This document shows positions 48,601-60,727 of a DNA stretch of 64,000 nucleotides, one piece after another. Below the pieces are notes generated by a model that was given only the letters and a program-made list of their open reading frames with translations, ran no database searches and was not told the DNA's origin. Position numbers and translations under genes: made by a program. The first letter of the stretch is position 1, and each line of letters opens with the position of its first letter. Source of the DNA: Rotaria sp. Silwood1 (Eukaryota > Rotifera > Eurotatoria > Philodinida > Philodinidae); contig CAJNOP010000004.1 of NCBI GenBank assembly GCA_905250075.1, positions 3,730,558 through 3,794,557 of the forward strand, read 5' to 3'.

Positions 48601-51595
48601 TCGTGAGTGAATCGTTGAAAGACGCGGAAATTAAGTTTACGCGAAATTTTAATGAACAAAAAACGAGCTATTCAAAGTAGTTGTAAAACTTTTTATAAAT
48701 AGATTAAAAGAAATAACAAAGATTGCCCAATAAAATAATTAACCTAATTATAGGTTATCTATGACACTTCTATTCATATTATAACTTGTGATTTTAATGA
48801 AATATTTGTCCAGAAACTTTCAAACGATTCGTTTTTTGTTTTATAAATTGAAAATCTTTTGATGTCTGCGATGTGAATATAATTTATTTCTAATTGTTAA
48901 TTTTCTTAAAAATAGCTTACGTGATTTATGATTATTTGATGAAGGATGCATTTGTGCAGCTGATAATGTTTTTGTACGTATATTTGAATCACGTGAAACA
49001 GTTTCAATTGCTAATGGAAATCCAATTTGTTCAAATGTTTCAAATAATTTTAAAAGAAATCGAGTTTCAATTCTTGAATCAATCCATAATTGTTCAATAC
49101 GTGTTAATAAACAAGTATTTATTGTAACACGTTGTTTTTCATGAATTAAATTATTTGTTTTAAATATATTTATTAAATGATTTAAATATGTATTCCAACT
49201 AATTAACCATAATGAATTATCATCAATTTTTATTGAATTTATTTTATATTCTAATAATTGATCAACAATAGAATCAAATAAATAATTAAGTATTTGATCA
49301 CCAGCTATAGTTAAAATATATTCACAATGAATATTTTTAATTAAAAAATCATATAGAAATTTTGCACCTATTTGACGACATTCTGACCACCATGCTGTTG
49401 TTGTTGAATTTATTTTTGATGATATATGATTACCAAATGCAAATGAAAGAAATGGTAATATAATATCATTGATATTTTTTGGATAGATTGAAATAAGTGT
49501 TATCCATGCATGACATTTTGATATTGATGCTGATTTACTTTTTGATGTTGAATCAGATAAAAATGGTGTTAAAAATAATTTTAATAAACGATTATTTAAT
49601 TGCTGAGTATCAACATCATCAAATTTATGAATATGTAACATAAATGATGACCATGTTGTAAATGCGGCACTACGAATTGAATAATTTGAAACAATAAAAG
49701 CTAGAAAAGAAAACATCTCAACAGTTTTTTTTATAAATTTTTATCGTGTTACTTAGATGAATAATCCTTTTAAAGATCGTACTAATTTCGATATCTAGTA
49801 CATATGAACAATGTACACGCGATTTAATTTCTCGTGGATCTATGAATCTTTAACATTTCAGACAAAAATTGTCTCTGATCATTTCGTATCTAACTGATAT
49901 GATCCAAAATTTATTTCAAAAACAAATCGATTTGACATAATCAAACGGAGGAACAATATTTTCTATTCTGTAGTTATCATCGAGTTGCTATAATATGCTG
50001 CGTAAATTTTTATGACAAAATGCTATTACGCTACACTAACGAGGGAACATTCTCATGTGTCACATCGCTTTTGAGTCGGCTGTTTGGGGATTATGTAGGT
50101 CATAATGATCTATGAATCCTTCCAAAAAAGTTCGTGCCACTAGCTTCTTACTGCTGAGATATAGCATTTTTACTATATGTTTCGGAAAAAGCCGTGGTCC
50201 CCCTCAGGAACATCAGGAAAAATGAGTTTTGAGCTTCAGCCTGAAACTTTGTATGTATATAGGCCTCAATGAGAACAGTTTATTGTGAATGTTTCAGATT
50301 TTTTGGTTGCTCCTAGTCTGAGATAAGAACATCGGATCCACTAGGGTATATGAGCAATTTTATGATAATTGTATCTTCGGATAGGTGCAACGAAAAAAGC
50401 TGAAACTTTCACAATAAAGTATTCTCATTGAGCCCTATATCTATGCAAAGTTTGAAATTGAAATTCAAAACTCAGTTTTCCAAGTGTTCCTGAGGGGGAC
50501 CACAGCTCTCTTTTCTTAAACATACAGTAAAAAGGCAGTATCTCAGCAATAATAAGCTAGTGGCACGAAATTTTTTCAGAGAATTCATAGATCGTTAGGA
50601 TCTACATAATGCGCATATACTCGACTTAAAAGCGATGTGACAGTTGAGAATGCTCTCTCGTAAGTCAATGCATTACGTAGAAAGTCGAATATCCTAAACA
50701 AATAATCCTTGAATCTAATGAACAATAAAATCTTAAACTTGAATTAATTATATGAACTAACGAAAGATATTCAACTTTTTAATATAAGTCAATAAATAAA
50801 ATTTAATTATATGATTTTCGACAAGAACTTACCATCTTCAATAATAGCTAAAATTTCATTTCCTTTTGTATGACCACGTATTATCAATCGACTAAGAAGA
50901 ATAGCTAATGATTCCCATAAATGAATAGTAAATAAAGCTAATCGTACATCATCTATATTTTGTATCCATAATTTTAATTGATGAAGAAAATTTATTGAAA
51001 TAATTAATGATGTTGATGTTCGACTAAGAATTTCAACAATTTCTTTTGATAATGGTGTATATTGTTTAATTATTTTTGAAAGTAAATCAATAATTAAATC
51101 ACCATATATTAAATATGTTGTTGATGTAATATGTGTTGCAATAAAATTTAATAAACATAATAACCATTCAACTAAGGTTAATATTAGAATATTTGATCGA
51201 TATTCAACAAGTACAATAAATAAACGTATTATTGATAATAATACCTCATTATTATTATTATTGTCCTTTGTTAGAAATATTTGTTTAATAAATGGTAATA
51301 AATCTTGTTTAAATTGTATATCAGATAAACAATCATAATTTGTTATTAAACAATCAAGAATAAATAAACAAATTTTTCTATCAACATTTTCTATTGTTAA
51401 TATATGACAAAGAATATTAAATAATGTTGATCGATTTGTTAGAGACTGATAATATTGATTGTATATATGAGTAAATTGTACGGGTGAATGAAGATTTGTA
51501 TGAAAATCATCGTGGATATTTGAAACATCCATAGAATTTGATATAACACATGTTGACCGTGTTTTTCGTGTTGTTATGATCGATGATGTTGACAT
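42697..51595 (-). CDS. RIF1: RIF1 (Rap1-interacting factor 1) homologue
   Basis: Seven exons on the minus strand: 50833-51595, 48921-49700, 46504-47755, 44240-45428, 43528-43661, 43238-43464, 42697-43160; 1,602 residues, in frame. The first 900 residues are HEAT-like helices, with the RIF1_N segment SNYSIRSAAFTTWSSFMLHI at the exon 2 start. A disordered, Asn/Ser-rich middle follows with PP1 docking motifs: SILK (44588-44599) and RHVVF of the RVxF type (44537-44551). The C-terminal domain NIHTIGNIAQLTPNQIETYP matches the conserved RIF1 C-terminal module. RIF1 recruits PP1 to delay late origins and limits DNA-end resection. It is shorter than vertebrate RIF1 (about 2,400). Introns 1 (1,132 bp) and 2 (1,165 bp) each hold a hairpin transposon. 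Confidence 0.9.
48038..48603. mobile_element. Long-hairpin MITE, copy D (in RIF1 intron 2)
   Basis: 566 bp flanked by TGA (48035-48037 and 48604-48606). Ends TGAGGGAACATGCCCAAGTG and, inverted, CGAGGAAACATTTCCAAGTG. Arms of about 260 bp pair along their length around a loop near 48290-48330. Inner blocks such as AGCCTAAAAGGAT and GAGTTATAGCCGTTTTACTG are shared with copy C. No ORF. Confidence 0.8.
50040..50660. mobile_element. Long-hairpin MITE, copy B (in RIF1 intron 1)
   Basis: 621 bp flanked by TAA (50037-50039 and 50661-50663). Ends CGAGGGAACATTCTC and, inverted, CGAGAGAGCATTCTC. It is almost the same sequence and exactly the same length as copy A at 22243-22863, for example both carry GGAAAAAGCCGTGGTCCC and GCAGTATCTCAGCAATAATA. 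A and B therefore stem from recent transposition of one source element. Confidence 0.88.
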
Positions 51596-52857
51596 TGTTA
51601 AATAGATTGAACAAGTGTGAAACCATCATATCGTTAAAAATTTAACAAACAATGGCAGCCATTCAAATGGACATTTTCAAACAATGAATAACCTCCTTTT
51701 TGACACTCAAAGGTAAATAAAACAAAACTTTTTCTTTTTTGTTTTGGATTAATATTTATTTAATCGACACATGTAAATTTATTATAGATGATCGATTTAT
51801 CTTTTATTTTACAACAAAAATAAAATCTTTAGTTCTCTCATTATTATTATTATTATTGAAAAATAAAATTTAAAACATTTTTGATTTGTTTTATATGACA
51901 TCTATTAAACGATGTCTCTAGTAGCAGCGGCACTAGGATTTCTGAAGCCAGAGAAGGAGCAGTGGCGAGTTTTTCATGCTTCCGTTGATATCAGCCTTAG
52001 CAATAACTTTCAAAATATTTTGGAAATGCTCAAAACAATTTTTGAGATGGCTTCACCCTCTTGTGGCGCCACCATAGGTCTCTAATTGTTCACAATATCA
52101 TCGAAGAGTTTTTTTTTTGTTAATTGTGCATTTCTTTTAAATCTGGATTTTGCTTTTTTTTGTTCTAACAATGAATTCAAATGATAGTACAAATATTGGT
52201 AAACTAGTCATTAAACATCATGTGAATCAAAATCACCTAACATGATCGTTCAATTGACATGATTCTAAAAGCTATATTAATTATTCAACTGGATTTTTAG
52301 AAAATAAAATAAATAAATAAATAAAAAAACAATAAGAAGCATGTAAGAGTTATCATTATATGTAAGCGAAACAAAATGCTATAATTAAATTATTGATAGA
52401 TATGACTTGGGGTCATGTGCAATAGATTTCACAACATAATGTTAAGAAAATCGCATATTAATAAAATTATAGATCTCTATTCTTTCCGGTAAAAATTGTT
52501 ATGTTTAGAATAATGAATTTAAAAAGATCTTGATGAATGATGTCAAAGAAAGACGAGATCATTTTTGAAATTTAATCATTAGTTTTGTTTGTACTCTTTT
52601 ACACCGTACAATTTTTTGTTAAGTGCAAATTTTTTTGTTTGCATTATTCATCATATTTGAGTAGGAGAGTATCTAAATATAGTAATATTTTGCCACGTCG
52701 ACAACAGTTTTTGATTGGTTAAGTAACAAAAATTAGTAATACTATTTCATTATTATTGCGCAACTTCTGAAGATTATTCATTCATAATGAGTAGTATAAA
52801 AGGCAAGATTTTTTTGTTGTTTTTTTCATTTCATATTATTTGCAACAAAATATAACT
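51596..52857. other. Divergent intergenic region between RIF1 and the NYN gene
   Basis: AT-rich, with one GC-richer island at 51912-52085 described separately. The island lies between the two promoters. Nothing else recognised. Confidence 0.45.
51912..52085 (+). other. GC-rich 57-codon open frame bounded by imperfect inverted repeats
   Basis: An ATG-to-TAA frame (MSLVAAALGFLKPEKEQW... to SPSCGATIGL) exactly fills a patch that is clearly less AT-rich than its surroundings. The patch ends resemble each other inverted: GTCTCTAGTAGCAGCGGCAC on the left and, from the right, AGAGACCTATGGTGGCGCCAC, each followed by a GAAGCC block. It may be a short MITE whose open frame is accidental, or a small insert of foreign DNA. 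Not supported as a gene. Confidence 0.4.
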
Positions 52858-54781
52858 ATGGCTACAAATCAACAGCAATATGCTGAACAACTACGCATTC
52901 TTCAAGAACGTTTTGCACAAGAACCAATAGACAAATTAATTCGTCTTTTACAACGACATGCTGGTGATGTTGATCAGGTATAATATATATTTCTATTTAA
53001 AAAATATATTCAAAACAGCCCGCTAATACCTCTCATGCGGGGGAATGGAGGTTGCTCGATATATATATATCGGCGTAAAAAAAAGAACAAATTTAAAATT
53101 AACTTTTTAGATTAAAATATATGTATGTATTTCAATTAGGTTCGTGCACTTCTTGTTCATCGAGAACATCGTGCTAACAAATTGAATACACTTGAAGCAC
53201 GATTTGGTACAATCGTAACAGAATTACAACAAGAATTTCCATCGGCTCAACAATGTAAACGTATTCGTTTATTGAAAACTATGGAATGTTTTGGTGGTGA
53301 TGTTGAACAAGTTCGAAAATTTTTACAAAGAAATGAAGAACGACGTAATCAACAAGGTGAAAATTCAGGTGTATCTCGACGTCAAAAACGAGAAGAATTA
53401 AAAACAAAATATGCTACTCAAATCGCTGAATTAGCTACAGCTGGTATTAATGTTAATTCTCCATGTTTACTTCGACAATTGGAAAAAAATCAAGGTGATG
53501 TTAATAAGGTAGGAAATTGTCTTTTATTCTTATAGAATATCAAGGTTTCATAATTAAATATTTCAATTATATATAATAGATTATTGAAAAAAATTCACGT
53601 CGTACAGAAAAAAAAGAAAAATTAGCTGAACTTGATACAAAATATGCAAATCAAATTGCACAACTTGAAGCTGATGGTGTAACTATTAAAAATAAACGTA
53701 TTTTAATACGTTTATTAGAAAAAGCTGATGGACAAATTGATGTTGTTAAACAACTATTAAATGAAAGAAAAGTAAAACATGAACAACGAAAAGAATATCG
53801 ACATAAACATCGAAGTAAATCACCAAATAAAACAACAGAAGAAACTAATCAAACACTTCCAATATGGAAAAAACGACGTGAATTAAGTGTTGATGATATT
53901 AATAATCTTAAACGACTTCGTACAGCTGGTGTACATGGAAATCCAATGAAAGTCTTATCAATCTTTTATGAATGTAATCAATCAATTGAAATGACTATTG
54001 CACGAACTGCAGAAGAACGAGAACGACGTGCTCGAAGTCGAGAAGAACGAAAATTCGTAAGATTGAATTATAAACATAAACAAAAATAATTAATAAATAT
54101 TTTTTTTATTGTTTTATAGAAACGTACATTATTATCTGAAGCTCATAATGCTTATATAACAATAAATAATCGAGATGATTGGCCACATAATATCGAACAT
54201 GTTTATTTCGATGGAAATAATATGATGTTTGTTGTTGATTGTCTTCGTCGTTTATGTTTAAATCGAGCTGGTAAAAAAACTGAACGTGCTTTAGGAGAAA
54301 TAGCTTCAGCATGGAATGAACAAATGCATATACCACATGTTGAACTTATATTTGATTCAACAAATCAAGTAGAACAAATTGGTACAGTTAAAGTAACAAG
54401 TGCTCAACCAAAATATCGAACAACGGATGATATGTTAGTTGAAATAGTACGACAACCTGAAAATCGTGAAAAAAATAAACGTACAATTATTGTGACATCT
54501 GACCGAGCTTTAGCTACACTCGTAAGTTAAAAAGATTACTATTTGTTTTCTTTTTTAACTTTTGTCTTTATTTTAATATTTAATTATAGTTACAACGTGA
54601 AGGATGTTTACTTGTTAAACCATATAATTGGTTTGCTCATTGTGTCATGACTTTGACACCTGACTTAATTAATTATGAAGAATTAACAGGTATGATGACA
54701 AAACAATCAACACCAACAACATTTAAAATTCGTTATAATTTTGATGAACTTGTTCATCGTATTGCTAAAATTGATATATAA
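52858..54781 (+). CDS. UBA-like repeat protein with C-terminal NYN/PIN (YacP-like) nuclease domain
   Basis: Five exons: 52858-52977, 53140-53508, 53580-54056, 54120-54521, 54590-54781; 519 residues. The N-terminal 300 residues carry about five copies of a 50-60 residue unit ending in a UBA/CUE-like helix pair: LLQRHAGDVDQVRALL (29-45), CFGGDVEQVRKFL (90-102), LEKNQGDVNKIIE, LEKADGQIDVVKQLL (209-223), FYECNQSIEMTIA. The basic linkers KYATQIAEL and KYANQIAQL show recent unit duplication. The C-terminal domain (about 345-500) has the acidic NYN/PIN set: FDGNN (Asp353), IFDS (Asp401), YRTTDDM (Asp425/426), VTSDRALATL (Asp450). PIN/NYN proteins are metal-dependent ribonucleases. I infer an RNase with a multivalent binding platform. 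I know no named orthologue. Confidence 0.85.
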
Positions 54782-55692
54782 AACTTTCCAATTCAAATTT
54801 TTATTATAATCAAGAAGAACATTATATTTTATTTTATTTTCTTTCTTTTCTTTTTTGTGCATTTTGATTACATATATAAAATAAATTTTTTAAAATGAAC
54901 TATTTGATCAATTTGAACTGTAATCATATTTTTCAATATAGATACGAAATGCATTCATTATGAATTGATAAATATATATATTATATTAAAGAAAAAAAAA
55001 AAAAAAGAACGCTTTATTACATATGTCTAATGGAAAGAATGTAAATGTAACTCTTCATACAATTTTTTTTCTTCTTGCTTATTCACATTATCATATTCGA
55101 AATTATTCGAGCGAAACCAGTGACCGTCTGAATACATACTATGTACAAAACTAATTGCGTTAGTTATTTGATTCAATCGGACAACTCACTTTTTCTTTTA
55201 CCTTTGATATATGTAACTGTTACGGTTCACGTTCTTCTTTTTCTCATCATTATTGCATTTTTTTTTCTTTTCTCTTTTTTCATTTTTTTTTGTTAAAGTG
55301 TTATGAAAGCGTAACCAAAAGACTAATAGAAAAGAAAAGATGATGGTCAAAGGTAATTCAAGTTGGATATAGAATATCGACATAGAAGTATTCATTTCAC
55401 GATTATATTGAAATTAGTAAGTTGTATAAAAGAAAATGTCGATTTATTATTTTTTTTTAAATCATCTAATAATAGGTATATATTGACTAAGAGATAATTT
55501 AATTAGACTATTCGTTTCAAAGAAAAAGGTGAAATACGTGAAAAAATAATTAGTTGAAAAGATTACATAATTATTTAATTAAAGTTATAGGGATTTTATC
55601 AAACGATTTAGTTAAATCAATTATCTTGCTGAATCATTTTTGTTGTTAGTTTTCCATTTTTAGTTTATATTTTTAACAAATAAGAACAACAC
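54782..55692. other. Intergenic, no gene seen
   Basis: AT-rich spacer between two plus-strand genes. An AATAAA-like site at about 54880 (AAATAAATTT) may serve the NYN gene. A TTTTTAG at about 55662 could be an acceptor before the next start. Confidence 0.45.
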
Positions 55693-57947
55693 ATGCCTGT
55701 TACTACTATTATGAAACCATCTACTCCCGTAAGTACAGTCTCGTCTTTGGATACAAATACTACAGCAACCGCTGTTCAAAGTGGTCCCTATACAAAAGCT
55801 CAATGTAAACTAATTTCATTTTCTTTCAGGATTAAATAAAATCTAATTTAATTTTCATTAGTTCAAAATACTATGGAAGGTTCTCGAAGTGTGAAAAATG
55901 CTAAAGAAGTTGAACAATTACTTCGTGATTATCCAGCTGCATTAGAACTTTTTCGAACAGGAAGATATAAAGTCAAAGTTAAATATGAAGCTGATGTTGA
56001 ACGTGTTATACTTGTTGAAAAACGATCAAGCAAAACTACGTCAAATAATGAAATAAAAACAAATGGTGTTCAACAAAATAATCAATCTCATCTTGATATA
56101 TCAACAAAATCGGAAAAAATAAAAGAAGATATAAAAACAGAAAGAGATTCTGAACGATCACGTAGTCGTACACATTCACGAGATCATGTTGCATCAATAA
56201 CATCTGCAACAGATAATAATACATTAGCTCAAGCAACAACATCTTCAATGCGTATGGCAAGTAATATTCAACCTAAAGTTGATCATTATCGAACATCATC
56301 TCAAGATCAGGAAGTTTCAATCACATCACAATCAAGAAAACAACACCAACAAAATACTCATCATCGCACTAATTCACGTGATAGTCCTTTTAATGTAGCA
56401 CATATAAAACATAAAGGAAAGAAAAGTAGTCGAGATCATCCAAGAGCCTTAGTACCTTACGTATTCAATGGTAATCAACCTCAATATATGTGGCCACAAT
56501 CACGACCTGTTCAACATTATTATAGCAATCCTGTAATACCACAACAAGCACAACCATCAAATAATTATATGCAGCCAACATTTTTACCACAACAAAATCC
56601 ATTATATCAACAACCATATTATTATGGTCAACCACCTCTTCCTGCTCTTGGTTATCAAAAGTAAATCAATAATTTATATTGAAAAAATTTTCTTTTTTAT
56701 TCAATTGATTCTATAGACCATCGGTTTATCCACCAACATCAATAGGAAAATCAGCAAGAAATAGTGGTAATGCAACTATTCATTCAACACGTAATCATCC
56801 ATTATCATCTAAGACTAAATCTGATCCAAATAGAGGTGCTACACTTCCAACATCATTTCATACATTTTATCCAAATCAACAACAATATCACTCTACTCAG
56901 CCTATATATCAACCACAAATACCAATGCAAATGCCTGCTGCATGGTCAACAGCGACTCATAGACGAGCAGGTCCAATTGTCAATAATGATGATAATAACA
57001 ATGATAATGTTACTATAGAAAATCGACGAAATTCGAAACATCGTGCTCATAGTGTTGAGACAGGTCCTCGTGGTCAACCTCCAAATAATTATCATAATCA
57101 ACCACAACAACCACCCCCTCCTACGACTATCGAAAATCAACATCATTATTATCATCATCATCATCATCATCATCGATCTCATCCAACAAATGTACCAGTT
57201 AATAATACTATTGTTCCAACGGTAGAACCTGTTCGAGAACAAAATATTCCATTGGTAAAAGAAAAGTTTAGCTTACTTGAAACAATAATTTTCTTGATTT
57301 ATTTAGAAAGAAACAACAACGATAATTAATAATGGTAACAGTGGTGATAGATTAACTATTCGTCAATTAAATGGTTTATTTTCTAATATTTATCTTCTTC
57401 TTATGATCAACATATATGGTTTTCTTTTATAGAAATTTTCCTTCGAACAGACCCATCAGGTCGATTACCATATCATGTATTACCTAGTATTTTACAACGT
57501 TTTGGCATATCATTAACAGAAAATGATTTAACATCAGCTGCACGTGATCTTCAATATAATAGTAAGATAAATCTATTTACTTATTTTTCTTTAATATAAT
57601 CTTTTTTTTTTAAGCGAACGAACCAATATCTGCTCGACGTCTAGTACATGTTTTAATTAAATTAGGTAAAATAGCAAAATCAACACATCAACAGAATCAA
57701 CAACAACAACAACAACAACAACACCACCACCATCAATACCCACAATCCGCTCTTTCACCAGCCATGTTACCTGAAGATCGTGAAGTGACTGATATTATGA
57801 CACATAGTAGATTAGCTGGCGTAAGTTGTTGTCTTTTTCGTGATGACAATTAATTGATTTCTAACAATTATTTCTTTTTTTTTTTGTTTTTGTTAGGCTA
57901 CATCAACTCATATACATTCATCAACACATCCTAATCATTGGTATTAA
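55693..57947 (+). CDS. Low-complexity Gln/His/Asn-rich protein with C-terminal EF-hand-like module, hypothetical
   Basis: Seven exons: 55693-55804, 55862-56660, 56717-57254, 57307-57373, 57433-57561, 57615-57820, 57897-57947; 633 residues. An ordered N-terminal part (about 39-80: VKNAKEVEQLLRDYPAALEL) starts the protein. A 350-residue disordered middle follows, Ser/Arg-, Gln/Pro/Tyr- and His-rich, with a poly-His run from a CAT repeat (57147-57173). The C-terminal part (about 505-570) folds as paired helices, LRTDPSGRLPYHVLPSILQR and LTENDLTSAARDLQYNTNEP, like an EF-hand pair of which the loops are not canonical. A CAA microsatellite (57700-57721) gives poly-Gln. The family is unknown to me; the last helix pair may mediate protein binding. 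Function cannot be given. Confidence 0.75.
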
Positions 57948-59594
57948 TATTGTAGACACGATATATATATACATATACGACTATAAACGTAGAATAACAA
58001 TGAAATAATCGTAAATTTTCTTTTTCTATAATTTTAATGTATTTGTATTCATTTATCTTGTTTGAAATATTGTTCAGTTCACGATTTAGAAAAAAAAAAC
58101 AAAGCATAAAACTCATAGATTATATTTCCAATATAAAACTTACTACATTGTTTCTTATTCTTTTTTGAAGTTCAACTAATAAGTTATAATTCCATGAATT
58201 AGACAATCAATCATGGCATTATTTAACATTCAAAAAATTCTAGCATTTATACGCACAAAAACAATAGTTTCAAATGAATATTTGTTGTTTTATTTCATGA
58301 AACTCTTCTGATTAAATGTTTTTCTGATCAATCATCTTGGTACAATAGTTCATTGATGTTTGTTGTTTTGTTTTTTCGTAGATTCATAAAATCTGATTTT
58401 CAATATTGACAATCTGTATATGTTTTTGATGTATGAAACAACCCATAGAATTTTGATTACATTCAGGTGTTTTACGAAAATAGCACAGATAGAATCTAAT
58501 TAGGGTCAAAATTTTCGAATCAGCATATGACAAATTCGCAACTACCTCGATGAATTCTAGAGAAAATATTTAAGTTATACATCTCATCATAAACTACAAA
58601 TTATTTTTTATTATCTAGTTTAACAAATAAAATTCTTTGAAATTTTATAGAATTTTTAGACTCTATATACATTTTTATGAACTACATCTACCTTCGTACG
58701 ATAATATAGTAACAAAAAAAAACAACCTTTAATCATGTTTTAATTTGTCAAACTAATTGAACTTGTATTTTTCATGGATGATACACGCATGTAATTGACA
58801 TTAATACATCAAATACCGAGTTGATTAGTAGTTTAACCTTCGATAATGGGACAATTACAATCATCAATTATAGTATCTACTCTGTTCATCTATATGCACT
58901 TGTGACATAGTAATTACTGTAGTTATTGACAATGATAACCGATCGTCGTACAGTTACTATATTGATCAATATCAAATATATTAACATTATTTTTTTTCTA
59001 GTTACCATTAGTTCGACTATCCAAACGAATATCGTTTATCAATATTGTATTTCGATAACTTATAATGGCTAATAAAAAGAAAATATCTATGATTTCCTGA
59101 AATTAGATGAATTTGAATAGTCTAAATAAAAATATTTATTTAAATTTTTTGTTATTTATTAATTAATAATATTCTTATTAATGGCTTATGACAATTTCTG
59201 TACGGTTTATTTCAACAATGTCTCTATCACAATATCAATTTAATTAAATTTACTGAACTTCTCTTTCTCTAGGAAAACAAAAATTTTCATAATCAAAAAA
59301 CTAAATACTTGATATATCTATGTCAGTGTTTTATCCAATGAGGAGATCGAGAGAGCAATGCTTCTTCGAAAATTCGATTGACCTTTGCAGAGTTTGTGGT
59401 CATTGTAGTACATACTATGTTTATATGCTCTCACAAAAAAATACTGTTCATCCTTTTGAATTTTTAAATTTCTCCTTTAGAAGATGAAATCTGGATAAAA
59501 CACTGTATCTATGGAACAAGAATCATATCATTAAAAATCATAAAATTACAAAAATGATTATCACAAGTTTTTGGTTATGTTCTTGATAGAACGA
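57948..59594. other. Convergent 3' region, no gene seen
   Basis: 1.65 kb AT-rich between two 3' ends (hypothetical plus, PEX11 minus). No ORF, RNA or clear repeat. Confidence 0.5.
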
Positions 59595-60492
59595 TTATAA
59601 TGCCATTTTAACAATATTACATATCGTAGCTAAAGTTCCACATAAACCAACAATAAACACAGGTAATTTTCCTGACCATAAAAATCCTGGTATGGCAAGC
59701 CAATGAATACAATTGAGAAAAAAACAAATATTATTTAATAATGTCAACATACATTTATACATCTCCGATAAAGGTACCATTGGGCTAAAAAATAATCAAC
59801 ATATAAAAATAAAAAATAAATTTATAATTTTCTTTCAATAAAAATCTAACCTTCGTATTTCTTTACTATTTCTATCTTTATTTTTTTCTGCTCTCAATAA
59901 TTTTTTATATTTAATTAATTGAAGTGTATTTCTATCAATAAAAATATAATTGTTAAAAAAGAATATATAATTCAATTCAAATATAAATAATTTTAAATAC
60001 CTAATAATTGAAATAATAATATTTGATAACCAACAAATTAATGAAACAAGTCGAAATGGTCTCGATGATCGATTTGCTCCAAATACATTTGCTTCATATA
60101 ACCATGCTATACATTCAGCAGGATAATAAATGAAATCAAAAAGATTACCAGCTAATGTTAAAAAACGATTGATACTAGATGATACTGAATCCTAAATAAT
60201 TAGTTTTTTTTAATTTAAAAAAAAAAAAAACAAAAACAATTTAAGAAATAAATAAATAAATTACATTTTGTCCAAGACCATATTTACGAATTCTTGAAAG
60301 ACAAGCAAAATAATCTAATGATCGATTAATTGTACGACATAAACTAATACGTGCATATAAATTAAGAAGATTTTCACGCCATTTATTTTTTTCTGATAAA
60401 CAACCAGCTGTAAGACAAATGGAATATTGTGAGAGACATAAGAATGTATTTCTTGAAGAATTGGATTCTAATTGAGTTGCTAAAGAATCCAT
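59595..60492 (-). CDS. PEX11G: Peroxisomal membrane protein PEX11 gamma-like
   Basis: Four exons on the minus strand: 60265-60492, 60001-60191, 59851-59931, 59595-59784; 229 residues. The PEX11 order is present: N-terminal amphipathic part ending SLCRTINRSLDYFACL and KYGLGQ (vertebrate PEX11G has a similar CRT and QYGLG), DFIYYPAECIAWLYEANV in the middle, and the C-terminal hydrophobic NCIHWLAIPGFLWSGKLPVF (compare the HWLPRGVLWAG region of PEX11G), then a last membrane helix. PEX11 proteins elongate and divide peroxisomes. It lies 235 bp downstream of the CC2D1 stop on the same strand. Confidence 0.88.
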
Positions 60493-60727
60493 TTGAGATT
60501 ATTTATAACTTAATCTAGAAAGACACACACACAGAATTCGAGTTTGATATAAATTTTTTTTATCCATTGATACTAATAGCAATAGATATTTTGTTATGTT
60601 AACAAAAGAATTTTTCAAAAAAATATAATAATTCATGCAAACAAGCAATCAAAGTTAAGTACAATAAATAAATCGACTGAATAAAAATGGACAAATTGTA
60701 ATATAATATTAAATCTGGCAATTATGA
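60493..60727 (-). promoter_or_regulatory. CC2D1-PEX11G intercistronic spacer with acceptor-like site
   Basis: 235 bp between two minus-strand genes. On the minus strand GTGTGTGTGTCTTTCTAG ends at 60515, 22 bases before the PEX11G ATG. This can be a spliced-leader acceptor or the end of a 5'UTR intron; there is little room for a separate promoter. Confidence 0.4.
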
